From an uncultured Parabacteroides sp. (lineage in GTDB: Bacteria; Bacteroidota; Bacteroidia; Bacteroidales; Tannerellaceae): a stretch of 48,460 bases of DNA. The DNA lies in NCBI RefSeq assembly GCF_902493135.1, contig NZ_CABUOD010000036.1:1-48460 (forward strand). The letters are read 5' to 3'. This document shows, in pieces, positions 14,210-22,369 of the stretch (its first letter is position 1; each line of letters starts with the position of its first letter). Below the pieces are notes generated by a model that searched no databases, was not told the origin of the DNA, and saw nothing but the letters and a program-made list of their open reading frames with translations. Position numbers and translations under genes: made by a program.

Positions 14210-16534
14210 TTATTGCAGATTGATCTCGTCCACAAACAAGAACGCCGGATTACCCGCACCTCCGTGCCATGCCGGAAGTTTGTCGCTCTTGATGATGACT
14301 TCGACGTAGCGGGCTTTTACCGGGCCGAAGGAGATTTCCTGCGGGTAAAGGCCGTCTTTGTCGTCTTTGCCTAAAGACGGGATAACCTTGGAAGCTACCT
14401 CCTTGAAGTTCTGTCCGTCGTCCGAGACCTTTACGGTAACGCCTGCCGCTCCCATGATCCAGTCCCCTTTCACAACATTCGTGTTGAAGGACACTTTGCT
14501 GAACTCGGTCGGTTCTTTCAGGTCGATAACGGCATCCAAGTCCTTGCCCTGGAAGCCGAGCCAGCGTCCGGTCTTGTAGTTGTCGTTGCCGCTCAGGCCG
14601 TCGGTCAGTTCCGGGCCGCCGTTGAAGTCATATCCTCTGCTGGGAGCCACCTTCAATGTGACCGGCTTGGCTGTCGCCTTGTTGAAGTCGATCTTTTCAG
14701 AGAAGATACGGCTGTTTCCGGTCGGGCGGACAGCCACGGCTTTCACTTCTGCATTTTGCTTGATGCGGAGAGGGGCTTCGTATTTCGGGCTGGTTGCCGT
14801 CGGTTCGCTGCCGTCGAGCGTATAATGGATATCGGCGTTGCCTTCGGTTTCGAGCGTCACGACGATTTCGCCTTTGTCACCGTCGGTAGCGAAGGAGGCG
14901 CGGATGTCGAAGATATGTTTGGCGTAGTTGTAGCCCAAACGGTCGTAGAGTTCGGTCATGCGGACCAAACGCGGCAGGAACGCCTTGAAATCTTTCGGAG
15001 CGTCGGTCCATTGTATTTCAGCCAATGCATCCATACGCGGCAATACCATATATTCGACCTGGCTGAATGTCGGGATATATTCTGTCCAAAGGTTCGCCTG
15101 CACGCCGGTTACATATTTCCGGTACTCTTCCGGAATTCCGGCAGTCGGTTCGAACGAATAGACGCGTTCCAACGGCAGATAGCCGCCGATGGCAAGCGGA
15201 TCGTGTTCCGTGTCGGTAGACTGGTAATAGTCGAAATAGAGGTAAGAGTTGGGCGTCATGATCACATTATGTTTCTGCTTGGCAGCCTCGATGCCGCCGT
15301 CTACGCCGCGCCAGCTCATCACCGTCGCGTTCGGAGCCAGGCCACCTTCCAGGATCTCGTCCCAGCCGATGATATGGCGGCCTTTGCTTTCGACGAATTT
15401 CTCCATGCGTGAGATGACATAGCTTTGCAGGTATTCTTCGGCACTGTGCTTGCTGTCCGCCTTGATGCCTTCCGCCTTGATACGCGCCTGGCACTTCGGG
15501 CAACTCTTCCAACGCACTTTCGGGCATTCGTCCCCTCCTACGTGTATATATTCGGACGGGAAGAGGTCGATCACCTCGCCGAGCACGTCTTCGAGGAAGG
15601 TCATGGCCTTTTCATTGCCGGCACAGATCACATCGTCCGATACGCCCCACTGGGTCCATACTTCATACGGTCCGCCCGTGCAACCCAATTCCGGGTAGGT
15701 CGTGATGGCTGCCAACTGGTGTCCCGGAAGGTCTATTTCGGGGATGATCGTAATGAATCGTTCTTGGGCGTAAGCGATCACGTCGCGGATTTCATCTTGC
15801 GTATAGAACATGCCTTCGCCATACGGTTTGCCGTCATATTGGCCGGAGTTACGGCCGATGACGGTTTCCTTGCGTTGCGCCCCGATCTTGGTCAGTTCCG
15901 GATATTTCTTGATCTCGATGCGCCACCCCTGGTCGTCCGTCAGATGCCAGTGGAAACGGTTCATGTTGTGCAAGGCAAGAATATCGATAAACTTCTTGAC
16001 CGAATCAACCGGGAAGAAGTGCCGGGAGACGTCTAAGTGCATACCGCGGTACGGAAAACGCGGATAGTCGTTGATACTGGCCGCCGGAAGTTCGATGTCC
16101 ATCCCTTCGGCCACGGCGGGGATAGACTTGCGCAAGGTCTGCACGCCATAGAATATGCCGGCGTTGGATGCTCCGGCGATCTCGATGCCGTTCTCGCTGA
16201 CCAGCAGGCGGTAGCCTTCCGGGTTCCGGATGTCGGAAGCGATCGACAGATGAATGCCTTTGTCCGCATTCCCGGCAATCACTTTCGGTTCATATCCCGT
16301 AGCCTCTTTGACATAGGAGGCAAGGAAACGGGCGGTCTGTTCCATTTCCGCATCACCTTCCTGATAAGAGATCGGGGTAGACGGTTTCAACAGGAACGGG
16401 GCGCTACCTTGTGTCACCACTTCTTGAGGAAGCGGGATAATGGCATAGTCTCCTTGTGCTTTTTTTCCTCCCGAACAAGCCACGGCTCCGGCCAGGGTTG
16501 TCAGGATACATGCATACTTTGTTAGTTTGTTCAT
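14210..16534 (-). CDS. Family GH20 beta-N-acetylhexosaminidase, lipoprotein
   Basis: 774 aa with lipobox at Cys20 (GAVACSGG). Domain order: GH20 N-terminal domain (about 30-155), TIM barrel (about 158-520) with the catalytic pair Asp335-Glu336 in HVGGDECPK, a chitobiase-like FN3/beta domain (about 560-620, YTLDGSEPTATSP), and a C-terminal F5/8 type C (discoidin-like) carbohydrate-binding domain (about 630-774, LTDGLSGNDNYKTGRWLGFQGKDLDAVIDL). It removes terminal GlcNAc/GalNAc by substrate-assisted catalysis, probably from host mucin or N-glycans, on the cell surface or in the periplasm. With GH95 and the S9 peptidase it fits host-glycan use. No SusC/SusD pair is in the window. Confidence 0.95.
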   Translation of the reverse strand: MNKLTKYACILTTLAGAVACSGGKKAQGDYAIIPLPQEVVTQGSAPFLLKPSTPISYQEGDAEMEQTARFLASYVKEATGYEPKVIAGNADKGIHLSIASDIRNPEGYRLLVSENGIEIAGASNAGIFYGVQTLRKSIPAVAEGMDIELPAASINDYPRFPYRGMHLDVSRHFFPVDSVKKFIDILALHNMNRFHWHLTDDQGWRIEIKKYPELTKIGAQRKETVIGRNSGQYDGKPYGEGMFYTQDEIRDVIAYAQERFITIIPEIDLPGHQLAAITTYPELGCTGGPYEVWTQWGVSDDVICAGNEKAMTFLEDVLGEVIDLFPSEYIHVGGDECPKVRWKSCPKCQARIKAEGIKADSKHSAEEYLQSYVISRMEKFVESKGRHIIGWDEILEGGLAPNATVMSWRGVDGGIEAAKQKHNVIMTPNSYLYFDYYQSTDTEHDPLAIGGYLPLERVYSFEPTAGIPEEYRKYVTGVQANLWTEYIPTFSQVEYMVLPRMDALAEIQWTDAPKDFKAFLPRLVRMTELYDRLGYNYAKHIFDIRASFATDGDKGEIVVTLETEGNADIHYTLDGSEPTATSPKYEAPLRIKQNAEVKAVAVRPTGNSRIFSEKIDFNKATAKPVTLKVAPSRGYDFNGGPELTDGLSGNDNYKTGRWLGFQGKDLDAVIDLKEPTEFSKVSFNTNVVKGDWIMGAAGVTVKVSDDGQNFKEVASKVIPSLGKDDKDGLYPQEISFGPVKARYVEVIIKSDKLPAWHGGAGNPAFLFVDEINLQ

Positions 16535-16571
16535 GCGTTTAAAATGTTATAAGTGAGAAAAATAATAATTC

Positions 16572-16958
16572 TTATTTGGTCCAGTAGTCCACGACGGTGA
16601 CGGCAGATGCCTTGTCTCCTAATACTTTCCCGAAAGCCTTATGCACCGGATGGATCAGGTAGGCGTCTCGGTCGGCATCCGAATGGAAAGTCAGGAAGAA
16701 ACAGTGCGTCAATCCCTGTTGCAACCCTTCGGGACTGCAATCCGTTCCCCATTCGTACCCTTTGATCAGGTCTATCTGGGAAGGAAGTGCGCAGAAAGCA
16801 TCTTCGACTTCCTTGATCTGTTGGGTGGAAACTTCGGGTTTGAAACCGAACATGACGACGTGGCGAAGCACTTTCTCCTGTTTGGGAGCATGGCAGCAAC
16901 AAAGCATCAGGGCCGAGAATGCCACGATGGTCAGTGAAGCGAAGATTGTCTTTTTCAT
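16572..16958 (-). CDS. Dabb (stress-responsive A/B barrel) domain lipoprotein
   Basis: 128 aa from the ATG at 16956-16958; an upstream in-frame ATG would add residues before the signal peptide and overlap the promoter. The signal peptide has three consecutive cysteines (ALMLCCCHAP), the first or second probably lipidated. The mature part, LRHVVMFGFKPEVSTQQIKEVEDAFCALPSQI...YEWGTDCSPEGLQQGLTHCFFLTFHSDADRDAYLIHPVHKAF, is a Dabb ferredoxin-like fold. Such domains usually dimerise and occur in stress proteins and cyclases; an exported version has no known substrate. It lies 37 bp upstream of the hexosaminidase gene in the same direction, so they may share a transcript. Confidence 0.8.
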   Translation of the reverse strand: MKKTIFASLTIVAFSALMLCCCHAPKQEKVLRHVVMFGFKPEVSTQQIKEVEDAFCALPSQIDLIKGYEWGTDCSPEGLQQGLTHCFFLTFHSDADRDAYLIHPVHKAFGKVLGDKASAVTVVDYWTK

Positions 16959-16991
16959 GATGATCAGGATTAATTTATGATTATATAAGGA

Positions 16992-16999
16992 CAAAGATA
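16992..16999 (-). promoter_or_regulatory. -7 element of the Dabb lipoprotein gene
   Basis: Minus-strand TATCTTTG (16999-16992), exact consensus, 34 bp upstream of the start at 16958. No clear -33 TTG. Confidence 0.55.
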
Positions 17000-17079
17000 A
17001 AGATAAATAGCAGACTTCCCTACCATACGACAGGCTTTTTCTTTCATCCGGCAGTTATCTTGTTTTAGTTTCATGCAAG

Positions 17080-17187
17080 GGAAACTTTTGTTTCCTGCCG
17101 ATGAAACTTTTGTTTCACTTGCATGAAAATAAATTTTCCCGCAAGTGAAAATTTATTTTCACCCCATGGAAAAAAGTGAAACTTTTT
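17080..17187. repeat. Palindrome array A, 22-bp period
   Basis: Palindromes GGAAAC-TTTT-GTTTCC (17080-17095), TGAAAC-TTTT-GTTTCA (17102-17117), GAAAAT-AA-ATTTTC (17125-17138) and GTGAAAAT-TT-ATTTTCAC (17145-17162) have centres at 17087.5, 17109.5, 17131.5 and 17153.5, exactly 22 bp apart. A fifth, AAAAAGT-GAA-ACTTTTT (17171-17187), is 25.5 bp further on and lies within the last codons of the MBL gene. The linkers differ. Not a CRISPR array: there are no conserved repeats with unique spacers. Confidence 0.8.
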
Positions 17188-18010
17188 GATCGGCCTTGAA
17201 AAAGTCGTTCACCTTTTTCACGGTAGTGCACCGGGTATAGGCATCGTGACAGTAGATGATCGCCTGCTTCTCTGCGGCCGCCTCTTCCAGCATCCGTAGT
17301 TTTTCGTTGTAGGAAACGACAGGATAGGTGTCGTATGCCGAGATCCAGAGAGGCGAAACGCTTGCCGCCAACGGGATGACGTCGCCTGCGAAGACATAAG
17401 TGCGCTCAGGCGTCGTGATGTAAGGTGCGATTTGTCCCGGCGTATGCCCGTCGAACAGCCGCAGGTCGATGCCGGGGCAGAGATCCGTGTCTCCTTCGAT
17501 AAGGCGGAGCTTGCCGCTGTCGTAGGCGGCTTGCATGTTCTCGATGAAATAGGAGTCGGCTTCGAGCGCGTTCGGGTGAAGGAAATTCTCCCATTGTGCA
17601 CGGCTTACCCAGTGGGTGGCGTTCGGGAAAGTCATTCTATAGGAAGGCTTTCCATCCGGTCGTTCTTCTTTTTGTGTCGTATATCCGCAATGGTCGAAGT
17701 GGAGGTGCGTGAGTATGACATCCGTAACCTCCTCACAGGCAACGCCCCGCCTTTGGAGTTCTTCCCTCAGGTCGATCAGGTCGAAGAAGTTGTAATAGCC
17801 GAGTTGTTTCAGGTGTTTGTCGCCCGCCCCGTTGTCGACGAGTACGATCTTCCCGCTTCCGTCACGAACCAACATGCTGCGCATGGCCAAGATGCATCCG
17901 TTTTGATCATCGCTTGGATAACGGCGGTTCCAGGCGGTCTTGGGGATCGCGCCGAACATGGCGCCTCCGTCCGCATGGAAAAAGCCGGTGTCTATAAGTT
18001 GAATATCCAT
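17159..18010 (-). CDS. MBL-fold metallo-hydrolase
   Basis: 283 aa, no signal peptide, cytoplasmic. The zinc-binding motif HxHxDH is THLHFDHCG at residues 101-109 (His102, His104, Asp106, His107). Further metal ligands are in FDGHTPGQIAPYI (His) and VFAGDVIPLA (Asp). The arrangement is that of AHL-lactonase/AttM-like and other small-molecule hydrolases; the substrate is unknown. Own -7 element at 18029-18036. Oddity: the last codons (KVSLFSMG) and the stop lie inside palindrome array A, so the C-terminal tail seems to have been made or replaced by that repeat. Confidence 0.85.
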   Translation of the reverse strand: MDIQLIDTGFFHADGGAMFGAIPKTAWNRRYPSDDQNGCILAMRSMLVRDGSGKIVLVDNGAGDKHLKQLGYYNFFDLIDLREELQRRGVACEEVTDVILTHLHFDHCGYTTQKEERPDGKPSYRMTFPNATHWVSRAQWENFLHPNALEADSYFIENMQAAYDSGKLRLIEGDTDLCPGIDLRLFDGHTPGQIAPYITTPERTYVFAGDVIPLAASVSPLWISAYDTYPVVSYNEKLRMLEEAAAEKQAIIYCHDAYTRCTTVKKVNDFFKADQKVSLFSMG

Positions 18011-18028
18011 GAATTATACTTTTTCCTA

Positions 18029-18036
18029 CAAAGATA
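18029..18036 (-). promoter_or_regulatory. -7 element of the MBL hydrolase gene
   Basis: Minus-strand TATCTTTG (18036-18029), 18 bp before the ATG at 18010. It is divergent from the plus-strand promoter at 18084-18091. Confidence 0.6.
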
Positions 18037-18083
18037 GGGAAGTTTTTTCTTTCGAACCCGTGCGAAGGGTAAATGAAATTGTG

Positions 18084-18091
18084 TACATTTG
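18084..18091 (+). promoter_or_regulatory. -7 element of the Mur-like/DUF4924/rfbD operon
   Basis: TACATTTG matches TAnnTTTG and lies 17 bp before the ATG at 18109, giving a very short leader. No clear -33 TTG is seen. Confidence 0.55.
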
Positions 18092-18108
18092 CAGGCAAAA
18101 TCTGAGTG

Positions 18109-19035
18109 ATGCGAAAAGTTCATTTAATCTCCGTAACCGAGCCTCTGTTGTTTGACTTAGCCTTGGCTATTCACCAAAAAGGATATGAAGTAAGCGTATC
18201 CGGTGCCGGACTGGTTGATACGGTTCTTGCCAGACTGGAAAAAGAAGGTTGTACTTGTCATGGAGACGGATGGTTCCCGGAGAGATTAACTAAAGATATA
18301 CATTTTGTGGTATTAGGGGCCGCAGTCCGGCAGGACAACCCCGAATTGATACGCGCAAAGGAACTGGGATTATTAGTGCTTTCGATACCTGAATTCATCT
18401 TTCAGCGGACGAAAGAGAAGACGCGGGTCGTTGTTGCCGGCAGCCGGGGAAAGAAGACGATCATCTCGATGATTGTCTGCGCCCTGAAGCGGCAGAAACT
18501 TGCGTTCGACTATGCGTTGACCAGCGAAGTCCCCTTGTTGCCCGACCGTGTGCATCTGAGCTACGAAGCCCGGATCGCGATTATCGAGGGGGACGAGCAT
18601 GTCACGTCTGCTTTGGAGAAACGGTTCCAGTTGGAGTTCTATCGTCCGCATATCGCTATTCTGACCAATCTGATGTGGACTTCCGCGACCGACCATGCCA
18701 CGCCGGAGGCCTACCACACGACTTTCCGTACGTTCGCCTCTTCTATCGAACGCGGGGGAAAGCTGATCTATTTCGATGGTGATCCGGTTGTCAAACAGCT
18801 TGCGCAAGAGGTTCGCGAAGACATCACAGCCATGCCTTACGACCAGCATGTCGTGGTCGAGAAAGAGGGAAAGACCTATCTGCAGACTCGCTACGGGGAC
18901 TTCCCCGTCTATATTCCGGACCGCTTTTTCCTGATCAATCTGAATGCTGCCCGCCTGGCTTGCCGCCAGTTAGGTGTAAAAGATGCGGACTTTTATCAGG
19001 CGTTATCCGAATATAGTGTATCTTTGCAACCATGA
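18109..19035 (+). CDS. Mur-ligase-like protein without the C-terminal domain
   Basis: 308 aa. I prefer the ATG at 18109 to the GTG at 18106. The N-terminal Rossmann-like region (VHLISVTEPLLFDLALAI...VSVSGAG) and the central region resemble UDP-N-acetylmuramate ligases (MurC/Mpl): VVVAGSRGKKTIISMIVCAL at the P-loop, IIEGDEH and HIAILTNLMWTSATDHATPEAYHTTFRTF in the ATPase core. Two oddities: the P-loop reads GSRGKKT where MurC/Mpl have GTHGKTT, so a Lys replaces the residue after the catalytic Lys; and the protein ends where the third Mur domain, which binds the incoming amino acid, would start. It may be a non-catalytic or altered relative. Its stop overlaps the DUF4924 start (ATGA), implying coupled translation. 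Confidence 0.75.
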   Translation: MRKVHLISVTEPLLFDLALAIHQKGYEVSVSGAGLVDTVLARLEKEGCTCHGDGWFPERLTKDIHFVVLGAAVRQDNPELIRAKELGLLVLSIPEFIFQRTKEKTRVVVAGSRGKKTIISMIVCALKRQKLAFDYALTSEVPLLPDRVHLSYEARIAIIEGDEHVTSALEKRFQLEFYRPHIAILTNLMWTSATDHATPEAYHTTFRTFASSIERGGKLIYFDGDPVVKQLAQEVREDITAMPYDQHVVVEKEGKTYLQTRYGDFPVYIPDRFFLINLNAARLACRQLGVKDADFYQALSEYSVSLQP

Positions 19036-19580
19036 TTATAGCAAGACAAAAAAGAAAAGAAAACATAGCCGAATATCTGTTGTACATGTGGCAGGTGGAA
19101 GACCTGATACGTGCCAACAACTTCGATATGGATTCGATCCGCCGCACGATCGTGGACCGCTACGACCAGCCGGACGATGTGAAGGAAGAGATTGCCAAGT
19201 GGTATGAGGAACTGATCGAGATGATGCGTTCCGAAGGGGTGATGGAGAAAGGACATATCCAGTTGAACAAGAATGTGATCATTGCCCTGACCGACCTGCA
19301 CCTCCGTCTTCTGAAGTCGCCGAAGGAAATGGTGTACGGGGCGGCTTATTATAAGACACTCCCCTTTATCGTTCAGCTCCGTGCCAAATCGGGCGGTGAG
19401 GACTTGCCTGAGCTGGAAACCTGCTTCAACGCTATCTACGGTTTCCTGATGCTGAAGATGCAAGGGAAGGAAATCAGCCCCGAAACGATGGAGGGGATCA
19501 AACAGATCAGTTCGTTCCTGGCGCTACTGGCCGAGAAATATCGTGAAGATATGAACGGGGAACTGAAATTAGAAGAATAA
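19032..19580 (+). CDS. DUF4924 family protein
   Basis: 182 aa, soluble, predicted almost all helical. It begins MIIARQKRKENIAEYLLYMWQVEDLIRA, the family signature I recognise from Bacteroidales genomes. Function unknown. Starts within the stop of the Mur-like gene (ATGA overlap) and ends 6 bp before rfbD, so it is embedded in that operon. The highly charged, tetratricopeptide-free helical body suggests a protein-binding or regulatory role, but nothing in the sequence proves it. Confidence 0.8.
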   Translation: MIIARQKRKENIAEYLLYMWQVEDLIRANNFDMDSIRRTIVDRYDQPDDVKEEIAKWYEELIEMMRSEGVMEKGHIQLNKNVIIALTDLHLRLLKSPKEMVYGAAYYKTLPFIVQLRAKSGGEDLPELETCFNAIYGFLMLKMQGKEISPETMEGIKQISSFLALLAEKYREDMNGELKLEE

Positions 19581-19586
19581 GACAAG

Positions 19587-20447
19587 ATGAAAACGATTTT
19601 AGTAACTGGTGCTAACGGGCAATTAGGCAATTCGATCCGTCAGCTGTCTGCCGGATATCCGCAATTTGCATTTGTGCTTACGGATGTCGATACGCTTGAC
19701 ATCTGCGATGCTCAGGCAGTGGATGCCTTTGTCAGGGAGAAGCAAGCCGACTACATATTGAACTGTGCCGCCTATACGGCTGTGGATAAGGCGGAGGAGG
19801 AGGAAGCGCTTTGTCGACGTATCAACCGGGATGCCGTACGGAACTTAGGCGAAGCGGCGCGTGCGGCAGGAGCGAGAGTGATCCATGTCTCTACCGATTA
19901 TGTGTTCGACGGTACGAACTATCTTCCCTATGTGGAAACGGACAAGACTTGTCCGGCTTCTGTCTACGGGCGTACGAAACTTGCCGGTGAACAGGCTTTG
20001 CAGGAAGTTTGCCCCGATGCGGTCATCATCCGTACGGCATGGCTTTACTCCGAGTTCGGTACTAATTTTGTCAAGACGATGTTGCGGTTGGGAAATGAAC
20101 GGGAGCAGTTGTCTGTCGTGTTCGACCAGATCGGTTCGCCGACGTATGCGGGGGATCTGGCGGCGGCTATCCTGGCTGTGTTGGTGCGGGCCGAGGAAGG
20201 TGCATTCGTTCCGGGTATCTACCATTTCTCCAATGAAGGCGTTTGCAGCTGGTATGACTTTGCGGTGAAGATCATGGAGTTGGGTAATGCTCCCTGCCAT
20301 GTCCTCCCGATCGAGTCCAAAGATTATCCTGCAAAAGCAGCCCGCCCGCATTTCAGCGTCTTGAACAAGGCGAAGATCAAAGCAACCTATCGCATCAGCA
20401 TTCCCCATTGGGAAGCGAGCCTGCGGACTTGCATCGCCCGTTTGTAA
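19587..20447 (+). CDS. rfbD: dTDP-4-dehydrorhamnose reductase
   Basis: 286 aa, an extended short-chain dehydrogenase. The NAD(P)-binding motif GANGQLG is at the N-terminus, AAYTAVDKAEEE at the conserved rhamnose-reductase position, and the catalytic YxxxK is in YGRTKLAGE, preceded by STDYVFDG. The closing block RPHFSVLNKAKIKATYRISIPHWEASLRTC is typical of RfbD/RmlD. It reduces dTDP-4-keto-L-rhamnose to dTDP-L-rhamnose for surface polysaccharide. The other rml genes are not here, so it is an isolated pathway gene placed with DUF4924 and prfC. Its stop codon overlaps the first palindrome of array B. Confidence 0.93.
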   Translation: MKTILVTGANGQLGNSIRQLSAGYPQFAFVLTDVDTLDICDAQAVDAFVREKQADYILNCAAYTAVDKAEEEEALCRRINRDAVRNLGEAARAAGARVIHVSTDYVFDGTNYLPYVETDKTCPASVYGRTKLAGEQALQEVCPDAVIIRTAWLYSEFGTNFVKTMLRLGNEREQLSVVFDQIGSPTYAGDLAAAILAVLVRAEEGAFVPGIYHFSNEGVCSWYDFAVKIMELGNAPCHVLPIESKDYPAKAARPHFSVLNKAKIKATYRISIPHWEASLRTCIARL

Positions 20448-20523
20448 GATACGTATCTTGTTAGGCGCAGACGGGCGTCTCGTCAGGCTAAGACGTACAT
20501 CTTGTTGGAACAAGATGCAAATC
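20446..20523. repeat. Palindrome array B, 22-bp period
   Basis: AAGATACGTATCTT (20446-20459, perfect), AGACG-GG-CGTCT (20469-20480), AAGACGTACATCTT (20490-20503, one mismatch) and a degenerate GAT-GCAA-ATC (20514-20523) have centres at 20452.5, 20474.5, 20496.5 and 20518.5, spaced exactly 22 bp. It begins inside the rfbD stop codon and occupies most of the 117-bp gap before prfC. An overlapping longer palindrome, ATCTTGTT-GG-AACAAGAT (20499-20516), lies between units three and four. Confidence 0.75.
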
Positions 20524-20564
20524 GACAGAAGTAAGAATAATAAAACGAAATAAGAGACATAACA

Positions 20565-22145
20565 ATGAGTCAGTATTCAGAAGAGATTGAGAGAAGAAGA
20601 ACGTTTGCTATTATCAGCCACCCGGATGCCGGTAAGACGACTCTTACCGAAAAGCTGTTGCTGTTCGGAGGCGCCATTCATGTGGCGGGGGCCGTCAAAT
20701 CGAACAAGATCAAGAAGACGGCGACTTCCGACTGGATGGAGATTGAAAAGCAGCGTGGTATCTCCGTCGCAACCTCCGTGATGGCTTTCGACTATTCCGG
20801 TCATAAAATCAATATCCTCGATACGCCCGGTCACCAGGATTTCGCCGAAGATACGTTCCGTACGCTGACGGCGGTGGATAGCGTGATCATCGTGATCGAT
20901 ACCGCAAAAGGTGTGGAAGCCCAGACCCGTAAGCTGATGGAAGTCTGCCGTATGCGCAAGACTCCTGTGATCGTGTTCGTCAACAAGATGGACCGCGACG
21001 GTAAGGACCCGTTCGACTTGCTGGACGAGATCGAAGAGGAACTGCATATCCATGTGCGCCCGTTGAGCTGGCCGATCGACATGGGACAGCGTTTCCGCGG
21101 CGTCTATAATATATATGAACAAAAGCTGAACCTCTATACTCCGAGCAAACAGTATGTGACGGAGAACATAGAGTTTAAGGATATCAACAGCCCGGAACTG
21201 GAAAACTATATCGAGCCGGGACAGGCCGAAAAGCTACGTTCCGATATCGAACTGATCGAAGGTGTTTATCCCGAATTTGATGTCGAGACATATCTGAAAG
21301 GGGATATCGCTCCCGTATTCTTCGGTTCCGCCCTGAATAACTTCGGGGTGAAAGAGTTGCTGGATTGCTTTATCAACATCGCTCCTTCTCCCCGCCCCGT
21401 ATCGGCTGTGGAACGGGTGGTCGATCCGGAAGAGGATGCTTTCTCCGGCTTCGTCTTCAAGATCCATGCCAATATGGATCCGAACCACCGCAGTTGTATT
21501 GCTTTCGTGAAGATTTGTTCCGGACGTTTCGAACGGAATGCGCCTTACAAGCATGTACGTTTTGGGAAGACATTCCGTTTCAGCAGTCCGACGGCTTTCA
21601 TGGCACAGAAGAAGGAAGTGGTGGACGAGGCTTTTGCCGGCGATATCATCGGCTTGCCCGATACCGGCAACTTTAAGATCGGCGATACGTTGACTTCCGG
21701 TGAAGAGCTTCACTTCAAAGGATTGCCGAGCTTCTCGCCGGAAATGTTCAAATATATCGAGAATGCCGACCCGATGAAGGCCAAGCAGTTGAACAAGGGC
21801 ATCGAGCAGTTGATGGACGAAGGCGTCGCCCAGCTCTTCACCAACCAGTTCAACGGACGTAAGATTATCGGTACGGTCGGACAGTTGCAGTTCGAAGTGA
21901 TCCAGTACCGTTTGCTCCACGAATATGGCGCACAGTGTAAGTGGGAACCGATCAGCCTCTATAAGGCTTGCTGGATAGAAAGCGACAATGTCGCCGCCCT
22001 CGAAAACTTCAAACGCCGCAAGGCCCAATATATGGCGCTCGACAAAGAAGGCCGTGATGTCTATCTGGCCGATTCCGGCTATGTGCTGATGATGGCGCAA
22101 CAGGATTTCCCGGATATCAGGTTCCACTTTACTTCGGAGTTTTAG
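20565..22145 (+). CDS. prfC: Peptide chain release factor 3
   Basis: 526 aa, the usual RF3 length. The GTPase domain has G1 SHPDAGKTT near residue 18, switch region with RGISVATSVM, G3 DTPGHQDF and G4 NKMD; domains II and III follow, with VVDEAFAGDIIGLPDTGNF and the RF3-specific GVAQLFTNQF...GTVGQLQFEVIQYRL. RF3 recycles RF1/RF2 from the ribosome after peptide release. It is downstream of rfbD across palindrome array B. I see no TAnnTTTG element in that gap, so it may be read from the upstream promoter. A strong terminator follows. Confidence 0.96.
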   Translation: MSQYSEEIERRRTFAIISHPDAGKTTLTEKLLLFGGAIHVAGAVKSNKIKKTATSDWMEIEKQRGISVATSVMAFDYSGHKINILDTPGHQDFAEDTFRTLTAVDSVIIVIDTAKGVEAQTRKLMEVCRMRKTPVIVFVNKMDRDGKDPFDLLDEIEEELHIHVRPLSWPIDMGQRFRGVYNIYEQKLNLYTPSKQYVTENIEFKDINSPELENYIEPGQAEKLRSDIELIEGVYPEFDVETYLKGDIAPVFFGSALNNFGVKELLDCFINIAPSPRPVSAVERVVDPEEDAFSGFVFKIHANMDPNHRSCIAFVKICSGRFERNAPYKHVRFGKTFRFSSPTAFMAQKKEVVDEAFAGDIIGLPDTGNFKIGDTLTSGEELHFKGLPSFSPEMFKYIENADPMKAKQLNKGIEQLMDEGVAQLFTNQFNGRKIIGTVGQLQFEVIQYRLLHEYGAQCKWEPISLYKACWIESDNVAALENFKRRKAQYMALDKEGRDVYLADSGYVLMMAQQDFPDIRFHFTSEF

Positions 22146-22161
22146 TGGGAGAAGCATATAA

Positions 22162-22208
22162 AAAACGGGGAACCGGCTGAAGATTGATCTTCATCGGTTC
22201 CCCGTTTT
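22162..22208 (+). terminator. Intrinsic terminator of prfC
   Basis: AAAACGGGGAACCG (22162-22175) pairs with CGGTTCCCCGTTTT (22195-22208); the inner arms TGAAGAT/ATCTTCA (22178-22193) extend the stem. Followed by CTTGTTTCTTT. The A-run on the other side means it can also end the minus-strand small-protein transcript. Confidence 0.85.
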
Positions 22209-22235
22209 CTTGTTTCTTTATGTTGTCAGTACGAT

Positions 22236-22364
22236 TTATTCCTTATCTTCATCATCCCCTTTCAGCCATCTTCTGCCGGAGCGAGTACGTGAAGTCCACC
22301 AATACAGGATTAGTACAATAACTGTTCCTGTAATATTGATCATTGTCATCATGTCTATTTTCAT
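22236..22364 (-). CDS. 42-aa small membrane protein
   Basis: Read directly from the minus strand: ATG at 22364-22362, TAA at 22238-22236. The peptide begins MKIDMMTMINITGTVIVLIL, then YWWTSRTRSGRRWLKGDDEDKE. It has one hydrophobic helix (about residues 8-23), a basic Trp-rich juxtamembrane stretch and an acidic tail, so the basic part should face the cytoplasm. It starts 5 bp after the stop of the DUF6722-like gene, which supports translation in an operon. No family recognised. A 60-codon frame on the opposite strand (22210-22392) looks like its shadow. Confidence 0.6.
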   Translation of the reverse strand: MKIDMMTMINITGTVIVLILYWWTSRTRSGRRWLKGDDEDKE

Positions 22365-22369
22365 TGTAC

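Noticed and set aside
17080..17187. CRISPR array
   Set aside because: Units are themselves palindromes with short variable linkers, about 22 bp in total, and no cas genes are near. There is no constant repeat alternating with unique spacers of 30 bp or more. The same holds for the other three arrays.
18106..18108. GTG start of the Mur-like gene
   Set aside because: The ATG immediately after it is the stronger start and loses only one residue.
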